Below, piece by piece: positions 8,077 to 16,421 of a stretch of DNA of 41,141 nt. The notes beneath the pieces were generated by a model that was not told where the DNA came from, did no database searches, and saw nothing but the letters and a program-made list of their open reading frames with translations. Location of the stretch: the NCBI GenBank assembly GCA_964612085.1, contig CAZTCJ010000027.1, positions 1 through 41,141 on the forward strand, read 5' to 3'. Each line of letters begins with the position of its first letter. Positions within the stretch are counted from its first letter, which is position 1. Source of the stretch: CAZTCJ01 sp964612085. Its GTDB lineage: Bacteria; Pseudomonadota; Alphaproteobacteria; JAJFIK01. A program made the translations under genes and the position numbers.

Positions 8077-8470
8077 TAAAGCGCTTCTGGAGCGCCTGCG
8101 GCCCGTGGTCTACGGTGCCGCCCTGGCGGCTGCCATCGTTCTGGTGATCGTGACCTGGCCGAGCGGCAAACCGGCCGATGCCGGAAACCCCGCACCGGCC
8201 GTGCCGGCGCTTTCAAAAGGCTCCGCGCCGATCGCGATCTTCGTGACGGATTCCAATCAGGTGATCATGCGGGACCCGGACACGGAAACCTGGCGTCAGG
8301 TGGCGGCGGATGAAATCATCGACGTGATCCGCCGGACCGATGCCAATTCTTCCGGCCGGGCTGTCGAGATCGTCGCGCAATCGGATGCGCAGATGGATCT
8401 GACCGTCAAGGTGTTGGACCGTGCCCGCCAAAGCGGCGCGCCGCTCATGTCGATCAAGGCCGTGGAGTAA
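8054..8470 (+). CDS. ExbD-like periplasmic-domain protein, lacks the channel Asp motif (paralogue 2)
   Basis: A 138-residue protein that I recognise as an ExbD relative by comparison with its upstream neighbour. It has one membrane helix (VVYGAALAAAIVLVIVTW) followed by a periplasmic part with the same order of segments: PIAIFVTDSNQVIMRD, VEIVAQSDAQMDLTVKVLDRARQ and a closing GAPLMSIK. The helix has no acidic residue and the DLTPMLD motif is absent, so it cannot carry protons in the known way. The ATG at 8054 is preferred; 8045 is in frame. It overlaps the first exbD and ends 6 bases before the third paralogue, so this is one operon. It may form mixed dimers with the first protein. Confidence 0.72.
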   Translation: MSPSPPPDKALLERLRPVVYGAALAAAIVLVIVTWPSGKPADAGNPAPAVPALSKGSAPIAIFVTDSNQVIMRDPDTETWRQVAADEIIDVIRRTDANSSGRAVEIVAQSDAQMDLTVKVLDRARQSGAPLMSIKAVE

Positions 8471-8476
8471 TCCCCC

Positions 8477-8833
8477 ATGCCACTCTGGCGCCTCGCCGTT
8501 TACGGGCTCGTTCTGGTGGGCGCGCTCTGGGTGATCTTCACCTTCGTCTCTCCCGACAAGCCCGCGCTCACCGGCGAAGGCGTGCCCATGGTCGTGTTCA
8601 TCACCTCGGAAGGCGACATTCATCTGCGCAACGCGGAGCAAATTCAGTCCGGCACCGTCGAAATCGAGCAGTTGCGGGTCATCCTGATGGATCACTTCGT
8701 GGCGGAGCTCAAGCGGCCGGTGGTTATCATCCACCACGTGTTCGCCCCGTCCGGCGCGCTCATCGCCGTGGCGGATGCAGGCCGCAAGGCCGGCGCCCCG
8801 TCGGTCACCTTGATCGAGAACGTCACCGATTGA
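8477..8833 (+). CDS. ExbD-like periplasmic-domain protein, divergent (paralogue 3)
   Basis: A 118-residue protein with one N-terminal helix (LAVYGLVLVGALWVIFTFV) and a short periplasmic domain. Segments line up with the two upstream genes: PMVVFITSEGDIHLRN, VVIIHHVFAPSGALIAVADAGRK and a closing GAPSVTLIEN. The helix again lacks the acidic residue. Similarity to ExbD is seen mainly through paralogue 2, so the relationship is inferred and not read from a textbook motif. The TGA at 8831-8833 abuts the stop of the converging NnrU gene. Confidence 0.65.
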   Translation: MPLWRLAVYGLVLVGALWVIFTFVSPDKPALTGEGVPMVVFITSEGDIHLRNAEQIQSGTVEIEQLRVILMDHFVAELKRPVVIIHHVFAPSGALIAVADAGRKAGAPSVTLIENVTD

Positions 8834-9538
8834 TCAGTACGGATACCAGCCCGGCACCGGTGAGACGCTGAAGAGCCAGAGGTGGCCGTAAAAGAACGCG
8901 CCGAAAGCCACAAGGCCCGCCAGCCATTGCCACCAGGCGATTTCGCCCAGGCGCAGGCTGTTCCGCCCCTGCAGGATCGCCGCGAACGGAATATTCGAGG
9001 TCTTCTGCGCATAAGCCGTCCAGACCTCGCCCATGCTCTTGCGCCGCTTGGCGTCGATGGAGCGGGTACCGAACACGATCAGAATCACGAAACTGCCGAA
9101 CAGCGCGATCGACGCCCAGTTGAGGTTCACGATCAGGTGGAACGCCGCCCACAGCAGCACGCCCCACAGGAACGGATGGCGGGTGATGCGGTGAACGCCT
9201 TTGGGCTCCAGGCCCATCGGGTCTTTCCCCGGGACCTGCACGGCGGTCGGGCTGGGCGTGGTGTTGCCGAGCACCACCAGCAGGAAGGCGATCAGCATGA
9301 CGATCCCGCCCAGATGGCTGAGCCAGAACGGCGCCATCCACAGATCGGTCAGATAGGCCGTATCGACCCGGTTATAGGCCATCGACATCCAGACGATGCC
9401 GACAAGCGAGGCCACGGAAAACGCGCCCAGGAACATGCCTTCGCCGAGCATGCCCACAAGGCGCTGGCGCAGGCCCGTGCCCGACACGATCAGATGGATG
9501 AACAGGAAAAAGACGCAAGCCAGAACCAGGCTGATCAT
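8834..9538 (-). CDS. NnrU family membrane protein
   Basis: A 234-residue polytopic inner-membrane protein with about six hydrophobic segments. The central sequence GVHRITRHPFLWGVLLWAAFHL, with the following LNWASIALFGSF, is the NnrU/isoprenylcysteine methyltransferase-like signature. NnrU was named for a gene linked to nitric-oxide-dependent denitrification, but no nir or nor genes are in this window, so a denitrification role should not be assumed. A C-terminal pair of helices rich in Trp precedes the stop. The start is the ATG at 9538. The gene converges on the ExbD-like cluster with no gap. Confidence 0.85.
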   Translation of the reverse strand: MISLVLACVFFLFIHLIVSGTGLRQRLVGMLGEGMFLGAFSVASLVGIVWMSMAYNRVDTAYLTDLWMAPFWLSHLGGIVMLIAFLLVVLGNTTPSPTAVQVPGKDPMGLEPKGVHRITRHPFLWGVLLWAAFHLIVNLNWASIALFGSFVILIVFGTRSIDAKRRKSMGEVWTAYAQKTSNIPFAAILQGRNSLRLGEIAWWQWLAGLVAFGAFFYGHLWLFSVSPVPGWYPY

Positions 9539-9618
9539 GGCGCACTCCCTTGACGCTGTGGCGATTCCGCAAGGGCGCAGACTAGCCCATTCCGGCGCGA
9601 ATGTCGCCTGACCTCGCT

Positions 9619-10497
9619 CTAGCCGCGCGGGGCGTCCGGCGCCGTGAGGGCGGAGGTTTTTTCCTTGCCGCCCTTGAGGGAGAAGAAGGACACGAAATTA
9701 TAGGTGGACGGATCGATCAGCAGGTTGCGGATCCAGTCGCGCATGGGCGTCGGGAAGCGCCCCGGCTCCCAGATGTCTTCTTCGTGCGCATAGAACTGAA
9801 CGAAGGTGGCCACGTTCCGTTCCAGATCGTCCGCCGCCACGTTGTGCAGCGGGAAATGGGTGGCGATCTGACCGTCATCGCGCCAGGCCGCCAGAATGGG
9901 CCCGCGCTTTTCCGACAGGCCGAGCTGGAAGATCAGCCGCTTGGCCCGGCTGTAGTCGTAGCTGGCCAGCGCCCGCTCGCAGTCGCTGATGCGCCTGATC
10001 AGCATGGGGTCTTCCACATCGCCCGTGCGCCGGGTATCGAGCCAGTAGACGGGCCGGATATCGGCCTCGTTGAAACTGTCGGCGTCATAATCGGGCACGG
10101 CGCTGGAGAGGCCCTGGCAGAATTCCAGATTGCGCTCCCCGTCGCTTTCCTTCATCAGCGCCACCACATAGCCGCCATGGAACGAGGGCAGCCGCTCGTC
10201 GGTGAAGCGCACCACCGTGGCCGGAATGATCACCCGGGTCTGGCGGTAAGGATAGCCCTTGTCCATCCAGTCGGGGCGCAGGGTGGGATCGCCGGGGCCC
10301 TGATCGTACCCGCCGGCCGGGCCAGGCGCGGGCACGGGCCGGCCGCTGGCGATGTCGGTATGGCCGACGCCCAGCTCGTCGCAGATGAAATTGGCGTCGT
10401 AATCGTAAGTGGCGCAGGCGCTTGCCATGAGACAGCCCACGGCGGCGGCGATCCAGGACCGCATCCGGCGCCGGGCCTCAGTCTTGCGCGGGCTCAT
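9619..10497 (-). CDS. Predicted lipoprotein of unknown function
   Basis: A 292-residue secreted lipoprotein. The signal sequence MRSWIAAAVGCLMASAC ends in a lipobox with the acylated Cys near residue 28. I used the ATG at 10497; the ATG at 10464 (MRSWIA) gives a more typical short signal peptide and is a real alternative. The mature protein is acidic and soluble-looking, starting YDYDANFICDELGVGHTD, with a Pro/Gly-rich stretch and no motif I recognise. It overlaps the end of the upstream small membrane-protein gene by 20 bases, which implies translational coupling and a shared envelope role. Confidence 0.75.
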   Translation of the reverse strand: MSPRKTEARRRMRSWIAAAVGCLMASACATYDYDANFICDELGVGHTDIASGRPVPAPGPAGGYDQGPGDPTLRPDWMDKGYPYRQTRVIIPATVVRFTDERLPSFHGGYVVALMKESDGERNLEFCQGLSSAVPDYDADSFNEADIRPVYWLDTRRTGDVEDPMLIRRISDCERALASYDYSRAKRLIFQLGLSEKRGPILAAWRDDGQIATHFPLHNVAADDLERNVATFVQFYAHEEDIWEPGRFPTPMRDWIRNLLIDPSTYNFVSFFSLKGGKEKTSALTAPDAPRG

Positions 10498-10687
10498 CTT
10501 CCAGCGCCTCCCAGCGCGTCTTGAGGGTCAGGACCAGACTGCGCACAATGGCGATGCCGCCGAAGACGAAGACGATCACGATGGCCACCGCGTGGGGCGG
10601 CAAAGGCCTCAACCACCAGACCAGAAACAGGCTGAGCACGAAGCTGATCCAAAGCCATTTCTGCGAAATCAATTGCGTTAGTGTCAT
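10478..10687 (-). CDS. Small two-helix membrane protein
   Basis: A 69-residue protein starting MTLTQLISQKWLWISF, with two hydrophobic segments (about 12-26 and 32-48) and a polar tail. The frame is open back to 10717, but the ATG at 10687 gives a natural membrane-protein start. It is the first gene of a two-gene unit with the lipoprotein, overlapping it by 20 bases. No family is recognised. Confidence 0.62.
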   Translation of the reverse strand: MTLTQLISQKWLWISFVLSLFLVWWLRPLPPHAVAIVIVFVFGGIAIVRSLVLTLKTRWEALEDEPAQD

Positions 10688-10872
10688 GGTCTTGCGCCCG
10701 CACAGTAAAACCGACACGTCTATGGCGTATTTCTGCTAAGTATGCCTTTGAATAGGCGACTCTTCAACCGGCGCCGGGTGACGGGTGCCGCAGTTGTGTC
10801 TTTTCAGGACAGGGCGACTCGCGCGACATAGAATAGCGGGAAGACAGTCTCCAGACAGATGAGGGCAAGTCG

Positions 10873-11880
10873 ATGCGCGTGGCCGTATTCAGCGCCAGAA
10901 CCTATGAGCGGGCGTTTTTCGATGCCGCCAACGAAGAGACCGGACACGAGCTCGTCTTCCACGAGGCGCATCTCAATCCCGATACGGTGGCCTTGGCGGA
11001 CGGCTCTCAGGCGGTGTGCGTTTTCGTCAATGACGTGGTGGATGCCGGCGTCATCGCCCGCTTGGGCGACATGGGCGTGGGCCTGATCGCCCTGCGCTGT
11101 GCGGGCTTCAACAATGTGGATCTGACGGCGGCGGCCAATGCGGGCCTGTCGGTCGCCCGGGTGCCCGATTACTCGCCCTTCGCCGTGGCCGAGCACACGG
11201 TGGCGCTGATGCTGGGCCTCAACCGCCATCTCCACCGGGCCTACAACCGGGTGCGGGAAGGCAATTTCGATCTGGGCGGGCTTCTGGGCTTCGATATGAA
11301 CGGCAAGACCGTGGGCATTGTCGGCACCGGCAAGATCGGCGCGCGGGTCGCCAAGATCTGCCACGGTTTCGGCTGCACCCTGCTCGCCTATGACGTTCAG
11401 ACGAATCCCATGTGCGAGCGCCTGCGCGTAACCTATTGTTCGCGCGAGGATCTGTTCGAGAACGCCGATATCATCACGCTCCACTGCCCGTTGACGCCCG
11501 ACACCCGCCACATGATCGACGAGGCGGCGGTGGCGCGCATGAAACATGGGGCGATGCTGATCAACACCAGCCGGGGCGCGATCATCGACACCCGGGCGGT
11601 GATCAGCGGGCTGAAGACCGGGCGGATCGGCGCGCTGGGCCTCGATGTTTATGAGGAAGAGGCGGATCTTTTCTTCGAGAACCTCTCTAATCAGATCATC
11701 CGGGACGATGTCTTCGCGCGCCTGCTGACCTTCCCCAATGTGATCATCACCGGTCACCAGGCCTTTTTCACCCATGAGGCCATGACTGCCATCGCCAAAA
11801 CCACCGTCGGCAATCTGGCGGCGTTCGAGCGCTCGGGCGGCGTGCTCCATGCGGTGACGCCGGACATGGTGGCGGGCTGA
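10873..11880 (+). CDS. ldhA: D-lactate dehydrogenase-type 2-hydroxyacid dehydrogenase
   Basis: A cytosolic NAD-dependent enzyme that most likely interconverts pyruvate and D-lactate in fermentation or redox balancing. The 335-residue protein has a Rossmann motif VGIVGTGKIG (147-156). Catalytic residues are in place: Arg234 in NTSRG, the Glu in the LDVYEEE stretch (261-263) and His295 in ITGHQAFFT. Substrate-side residues around RCAGFNNVDL match the LdhA branch better than glycerate or phosphoglycerate dehydrogenases. The start is the ATG at 10873. The gene stands alone between a divergent membrane-protein unit and the TIR gene 71 bases downstream. Confidence 0.9.
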   Translation: MRVAVFSARTYERAFFDAANEETGHELVFHEAHLNPDTVALADGSQAVCVFVNDVVDAGVIARLGDMGVGLIALRCAGFNNVDLTAAANAGLSVARVPDYSPFAVAEHTVALMLGLNRHLHRAYNRVREGNFDLGGLLGFDMNGKTVGIVGTGKIGARVAKICHGFGCTLLAYDVQTNPMCERLRVTYCSREDLFENADIITLHCPLTPDTRHMIDEAAVARMKHGAMLINTSRGAIIDTRAVISGLKTGRIGALGLDVYEEEADLFFENLSNQIIRDDVFARLLTFPNVIITGHQAFFTHEAMTAIAKTTVGNLAAFERSGGVLHAVTPDMVAG

Positions 11881-11951
11881 CCCCCCAGAGTTGACGGCGC
11901 GGGCCTGCCCCTGTCTCATTGGGCGTGCGGGACGTCAGGGGGATGATGGGG

Positions 11952-14453
11952 ATGTCAGAATCGGACGAGGCCGAGACGCAGCGCCGCTATGTGGCGTTCA
12001 TCAGCTATTCCAACATCGATGAGGCCGAGGCCCGCTGGCTGCAAAAGGCGCTTGAACGCACCGTGATCCCGAAACCGTTGCGGGGTCAGCCCTCACCCAT
12101 CGGGCCGGTGCCGAAACGGCTGACGCCGGTCTTTCGCGACCTGACCGACCTGCCCGCGGGCGCTAATCTCGATGCGGCGCTGAAAGACCGGCTCGACGCC
12201 GCGCACTGGCTCATTGTGGTGTGCAGCCCGAACGCGGCGGCGTCCCACTGGGTCAATGAGGAGGTGAAATATTTTATCGAGACCGGGCGGCGCGACCGGA
12301 TCCTGACCGTCATTATCGACGGTGTGCCGAACGATCCGGAAGCGGAGTGTTTTCCGCCTGCCCTGCGCGGTCCGGACGAGCCGCTGGCGGCGGATCTGCG
12401 CGGGGATCGCGTGGCCCGGCGCGACGGCCTGCTGCGCCTTGCCGCCGGGCTGATCGGCAAGGAGTTCGACGATTTCCGGCAACGGCAGATCGCCGCCGCC
12501 CGCAGGCGCCTGCGGGTGTTTCAGGCGGTAGCCTTGATCATGGGGCTTTTGGCCGTTTCCGCAACGGGCGCGGCGTGGATCGCTTACCAGCAAACCCGGG
12601 AAGCAGAGCGCCGTCTCGTCGCGACGCTCGAAATGGCCAGAGGCATTGTGGATAATGTGGTCGCGATCAATGATCGCTATGACGTCCCGCGGCCCGTTGT
12701 CCAAGAATTTTTGGAACGTGCTGATAGTGCGTTTGAGACGATTTTCGCAAGTGGCGTGGCGACAGCCGACTTGCGTCAACAGCATGGCTGGGTTCTTTTG
12801 CGGTTCTCTGAGTTCTATCGTGTAACCGGCGACACGGCGCGCCAAAGACAACGAGCTCAGGGCGCGGTTGAGATATTTAGTCAGCTTGCAGACGGCTATC
12901 CAAGTAATCTGCCATATAGATCTGATTTGTCTATCAGCTACGATGCTTTGGGGTTGGCGCAAACGGCTCTGGGTGATCTGGAGAGCGCCTTGGCAAGTTA
13001 CAGGCTGAGTCTCGAGATCCGTCAGGGCCTTGTTGCATCGGACCCTGAGAATACAGCCTGGATGCGGGATTTGTCGGTTAGTTGGGATCGCATAGGGCGT
13101 GTTCGCCAAGCTCAAGGCAATCTCGCGGCTGCGCTCGAAGCCTATCAGACCGGGCTCAATCTTGAGCGGCAACTTCTTGATGCAGATCCGGGCAATGTCA
13201 TGTTGCAACGGGATATATCCGTCAGTCTGGAACGGATCGGCCAAATCCGGGCCGAGCAAGGTGACATTCTCGGAGCTTTGGAAACATACGAAACTGTTCT
13301 TGATATGCGCCAAAAACTTTTGGACGCGGATCCGGCCAATACCCAATGGCAACGCGATCTATCGATTACATTAAACCGGATCGGCATTTTGCGCAGAATA
13401 CAAGGGAACCTCCCTGCCGCTTTGGAAGCCTACAAGCGCAGTCTCTCTATCGTCGAAGGGTTAGTAGCATTCGATCCGGCAAATACGGTCTGGCAAAAGG
13501 ACGTTGCCATTACCCAATCGAACATGGGTGATGCATATGTTCAGCAGGGTGATTTACCCAATGCGCTGAGTGTCTACCAGTCTTCGCTTCAAATCCGCAT
13601 TCGCCTCGCCGCGACCGATCCGGCAAACACCGATTTGCAAAGAGATCTCATGATTGCCTGGAGCAAGCTCGGCGATGTCATGCTGCTGCGTGTTGATCTC
13701 AATGGTGCGCTTGAGGCCTATCAAACAATGTTTGGTATTGTCGATACGCTGGCCAAACAAGATCCGGATAATGCGCAATGGCAAAACGATTTGGCATTCA
13801 GCTATTGGAAGCTGGGCGATGTGCGGAGAAATCAGGGGAAACACCAACAGGCTTTAGAAGCATATCGTGCGAGCCTGGCGATCCAAGAGCGCCTCATCGC
13901 ATCTGATCCCGAGAACAAAGAGTGGCTTCGCGGTGCCGCCGTTGTCTGGAACAAGATCGGCAATACGTTCGTTACACGGAACAGCTTTCCCGAGGCCCTC
14001 GATGCTTACGAGCAGGCGCTCAATATTACCCAATCACTGGCTGATGCAGATCCGAACAATTTCGAATGGCAGTATGATCGGGCATTGAGTTTGAGCGAGG
14101 TGGCCAGGATTCATATCCTTCTATTGGATTATGATAGTGCCTATGCGGCCTATGATGGAGCGGTCGAAAGCGCTCGGCAACTGGTCGCGGCTAATCCCAC
14201 CAATGCGGACTGGTTGAACATGCTGGTTCGGGCCTTGTTCGGGCGGGGTTGGAGCCTTGCCCTTTTAGACCGTCTTGAGGAGGCACTGCGCGATTTTCGC
14301 GAAGCAAAGGAGCGGGTCGAAACATTGCATCCTATGGTACCGCCCAATTGGCGGGGGCTGCAAATGTTTGAGGCGGGCATCGACTACTGGATTACGCAGA
14401 TGGAAAGTCAGATTAAAGCCCGTCAATCGCAGCAAGATCAGCCGCAACTGTGA
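11952..14453 (+). CDS. TIR domain - transmembrane - TPR repeat protein
   Basis: An 833-residue protein. A TIR domain (about residues 10-150) opens with YVAFISYSN and includes SHWVNEEVKYF, whose Glu sits where TIR NADases keep the catalytic Glu. One membrane helix follows (about 190-213, VALIMGLLAVSATGAAWIAY). The rest is about ten TPR-like units with a strict 48-residue period, each beginning DPxNxxWQRDLS and continuing RIGxVxxxQGxLxxALExY. I chose the ATG at 11952 because AGGGGG lies at a good distance; 11943 and 11946 are possible. The TIR half is GC-rich (70% in the line at 12121) while the TPR half is much less so (45% in the line at 12901). It may sense a partner through TPRs and signal or deplete NAD; this is inference. 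Confidence 0.85.
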   Translation: MSESDEAETQRRYVAFISYSNIDEAEARWLQKALERTVIPKPLRGQPSPIGPVPKRLTPVFRDLTDLPAGANLDAALKDRLDAAHWLIVVCSPNAAASHWVNEEVKYFIETGRRDRILTVIIDGVPNDPEAECFPPALRGPDEPLAADLRGDRVARRDGLLRLAAGLIGKEFDDFRQRQIAAARRRLRVFQAVALIMGLLAVSATGAAWIAYQQTREAERRLVATLEMARGIVDNVVAINDRYDVPRPVVQEFLERADSAFETIFASGVATADLRQQHGWVLLRFSEFYRVTGDTARQRQRAQGAVEIFSQLADGYPSNLPYRSDLSISYDALGLAQTALGDLESALASYRLSLEIRQGLVASDPENTAWMRDLSVSWDRIGRVRQAQGNLAAALEAYQTGLNLERQLLDADPGNVMLQRDISVSLERIGQIRAEQGDILGALETYETVLDMRQKLLDADPANTQWQRDLSITLNRIGILRRIQGNLPAALEAYKRSLSIVEGLVAFDPANTVWQKDVAITQSNMGDAYVQQGDLPNALSVYQSSLQIRIRLAATDPANTDLQRDLMIAWSKLGDVMLLRVDLNGALEAYQTMFGIVDTLAKQDPDNAQWQNDLAFSYWKLGDVRRNQGKHQQALEAYRASLAIQERLIASDPENKEWLRGAAVVWNKIGNTFVTRNSFPEALDAYEQALNITQSLADADPNNFEWQYDRALSLSEVARIHILLLDYDSAYAAYDGAVESARQLVAANPTNADWLNMLVRALFGRGWSLALLDRLEEALRDFREAKERVETLHPMVPPNWRGLQMFEAGIDYWITQMESQIKARQSQQDQPQL

Positions 14454-14514
14454 CGGGCCCAATCATCCGGACAAGGCGCAGACGGTATAGGCGATTTCTA
14501 TCCGTAGCCAGTCC

Positions 14515-15105
14515 TTAAGCCGAAGTATCCACTTCGCCGCCGGGTTCCTGGCCCGGAAGCGGGCCGCCGCGGGCGACCGTCACCATGGCCGGGCGCAGCA
14601 GGCGGTCTTCGAAGACATAGCCCACCTGGAAGACTTCCGCGACGCAGCCATCGGCGATCCCGGTGCCGGGCACTTCGGCCACCGCCTGGTGGCGGTTCGG
14701 ATTGAACTTCTCGCCCACCGAGTCGATCTTGCGGATGCCGTAGCGCTCGTAAAGACCCGCCAGTTCCTTGTCGATCATCTCGACGCCGGCGATCAGATTA
14801 CGGACGACCTCGGAGGCCTGCGCCTTTTCCTCTTCCGGCACGGCGGCGATGGCGCGCTGAAGGTTGTCGGAGACCGACAACAGGTCGCGGGCGAATTTTG
14901 TGATGCCGTATTTGGCCGCTTCCTGTTTTTCCTTTTCGGCCCGGCGGCGGGTGTTTTCCGCTTCCGCCATGGCGCGCAGAAGCTTGTCGCGCAGATCGGC
15001 GACTTGCGCCTCCGGAGACTGGTCGCCCCCTTGCCCGGCATCCGCTTCAGGGGCCTTCGTTTCGTCGATCGATACAGGCTCTTCGCTGATGCGTTCGTCG
15101 CTCAT
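14515..15105 (-). CDS. grpE: Nucleotide exchange factor GrpE
   Basis: A 196-residue co-chaperone that releases ADP from DnaK. An acidic, disordered N-terminus (MSDERISEEPVSIDE) leads to the long coiled coil (LRDKLLRAMAEAENTRRRAEKEK) and the C-terminal beta domain (KFNPNRHQAVAEVPG, then QVGYVFEDRLLRPAMVTVA), all classic GrpE. I chose the ATG at 15105, preceded by GGAGAAAG; the frame is open upstream to 15243, but that extension runs through a large hairpin and is not coding. It follows hrcA on the same strand. Confidence 0.96.
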   Translation of the reverse strand: MSDERISEEPVSIDETKAPEADAGQGGDQSPEAQVADLRDKLLRAMAEAENTRRRAEKEKQEAAKYGITKFARDLLSVSDNLQRAIAAVPEEEKAQASEVVRNLIAGVEMIDKELAGLYERYGIRKIDSVGEKFNPNRHQAVAEVPGTGIADGCVAEVFQVGYVFEDRLLRPAMVTVARGGPLPGQEPGGEVDTSA

Positions 15106-15157
15106 GCCGCCACTTTCTCCATATCTCGTTCGTTTCGCCGAGGGCGATGCCTGGCCA

Positions 15158-15222
15158 GCCCGCTCCCCCTCCCGACCACCCACAAGGGTACCTTCATTGG
15201 GTGGTCGGGAGGGGGAGCGGGC
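15158..15222. repeat. Large perfect hairpin between hrcA and grpE
   Basis: The 25-base arm at 15158-15182 is the exact reverse complement of 15198-15222. The loop contains a second small stem, AAGG at 15184-15187 with CCTT at 15191-15194. There is no T-run, so it is not a standard terminator. In the hrcA-grpE transcript it would lie about 50 bases upstream of the grpE start. It could be an RNA processing or stabilising structure, or a copy of a dispersed palindromic element. I saw no second copy in this window. Confidence 0.85.
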
Positions 15223-15273
15223 CGGTGGTGCCCTTTCACTCATAAATCCCGCCCGGGAAAGCCCAGAGCCTTA

Positions 15274-16338
15274 TCACGACAACAACCGGCCGACCACTTT
15301 CGCGGTGTAATCGACCATGGGGATGACCCGGGCGTAATTGAGCCGTTTCGGCCCCACGACGCCGATCACGCCCACCACCTGGTTCTTCTCGTCCCGGTAG
15401 GGGCCGACGATCACGGACGAGCCCGACAGGCTGAACAGCTTGTTTTCCGCCCCGATGAAGATGCGCACGCCCTCGCCCCGCTCTGCGAGCTCCAACAGGC
15501 GCACCACCTCCTGTTCGCGTTCCAGGTCATCGAACAGTTGGCGTATCCGTTCCAAATCTTCAACCGCTTTCAGGTCTTCCAGCAGTTTCGACTGGCCGCG
15601 CACGATCAACGCCTTGTTGCTGGCCGCGTCCGCAGCCTCGGCGCCCGACCAGACCGCCAGGCCCGATTCGATGACCTTGGCGGTCAAAGCGTCGAGTTCG
15701 GCCCTGAGCGAGGTGATTCCGGCCGTTATTTTCTCGCGCACCTGGCTCATGGTGGTGCCGCGCAACTGGGCGTTGAGATAATTGCCCGCCTCGGTGAGCG
15801 CCGAGGCCGGCAGGCCGGGCGGCGTCTCGATCACCCGGTTTTCCACCTGGCCGTCCTCGCCCACCAGCACCACAAGGGCCTGGCCGGGGCTCAAGGGCAC
15901 GAATTCGATATGCTTGAGATTGGCCACTTGTTTCGGGGCCACAACGAGCCCGGCGCAGTGGCTCAAGCCCGACAGCATGGCGGTGGCCTCGGTCAGCACC
16001 TCCTGGACGCCCCGGTCGGAGCTGGTGAGCTGGGATTCGATCCCGGCCCGCTCCTCGTCACTCAGATCGCCCACTTCCAGAAGCCCGTCGACGAACAGCC
16101 GCAGGCCCAGCTCCGTTGGCAGGCGCCCGGCGCTCACATGGGGCGCGCAGAGCAGGCCCATCTGCTCCAGATCCGCCATGACATTGCGGATGGTGGCGGG
16201 CGACAGCGACATGGGCAGGGTGCGGCTCAGGGTGCGCGAGCCCAGAGGTTCGCCCTTTTCCACATAGCTTTCGACGATCTGGCGGAAGATTTCGCGGGAG
16301 CGCTGGTCCAGATCGCTGAGGGAAATCGTGTTGGTCAT
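15274..16338 (-). CDS. hrcA: Heat-inducible transcription repressor HrcA
   Basis: A 354-residue repressor that binds CIRCE elements upstream of groESL and sometimes grpE-dnaK. The N-terminal winged helix contains SREIFRQIVESYVEKGEPLGSRTL and SPATIRNVMADLEQMGLL, as in known HrcA. The GAF-like core follows, and the C-terminus has SSVIVGPYRDEKNQVVGVIGVVGPKRLNYARVIPMVDY, the most conserved HrcA block. The ATG at 16338 is well placed behind a clear promoter. I found no CIRCE sequence in the window, so its targets are probably elsewhere (for instance groESL). Confidence 0.97.
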   Translation of the reverse strand: MTNTISLSDLDQRSREIFRQIVESYVEKGEPLGSRTLSRTLPMSLSPATIRNVMADLEQMGLLCAPHVSAGRLPTELGLRLFVDGLLEVGDLSDEERAGIESQLTSSDRGVQEVLTEATAMLSGLSHCAGLVVAPKQVANLKHIEFVPLSPGQALVVLVGEDGQVENRVIETPPGLPASALTEAGNYLNAQLRGTTMSQVREKITAGITSLRAELDALTAKVIESGLAVWSGAEAADAASNKALIVRGQSKLLEDLKAVEDLERIRQLFDDLEREQEVVRLLELAERGEGVRIFIGAENKLFSLSGSSVIVGPYRDEKNQVVGVIGVVGPKRLNYARVIPMVDYTAKVVGRLLS

Positions 16339-16368
16339 GCCTTTGGGTATCCACGTCCGTTTGACCTG

Positions 16369-16397
16369 GATGTAAAACCGCCATGCGGCCTCGTCAA
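16369..16397 (-). promoter_or_regulatory. Sigma-70-type promoter of hrcA
   Basis: On the minus strand TTGACG (16397-16392) is followed 17 bases later by TACATC (16374-16369), 30 bases before the hrcA ATG. It lies next to the divergent rph promoter. Confidence 0.65.
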
Positions 16398-16421
16398 TTG
16401 ACCGTGCGGCAAGGCGGGTCT

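Noticed and set aside
15106..15243. Upstream extension of the grpE frame
   Set aside because: It runs through the large hairpin and encodes an Arg/Pro-rich segment unlike any GrpE; the ATG at 15105 has a good ribosome binding site.
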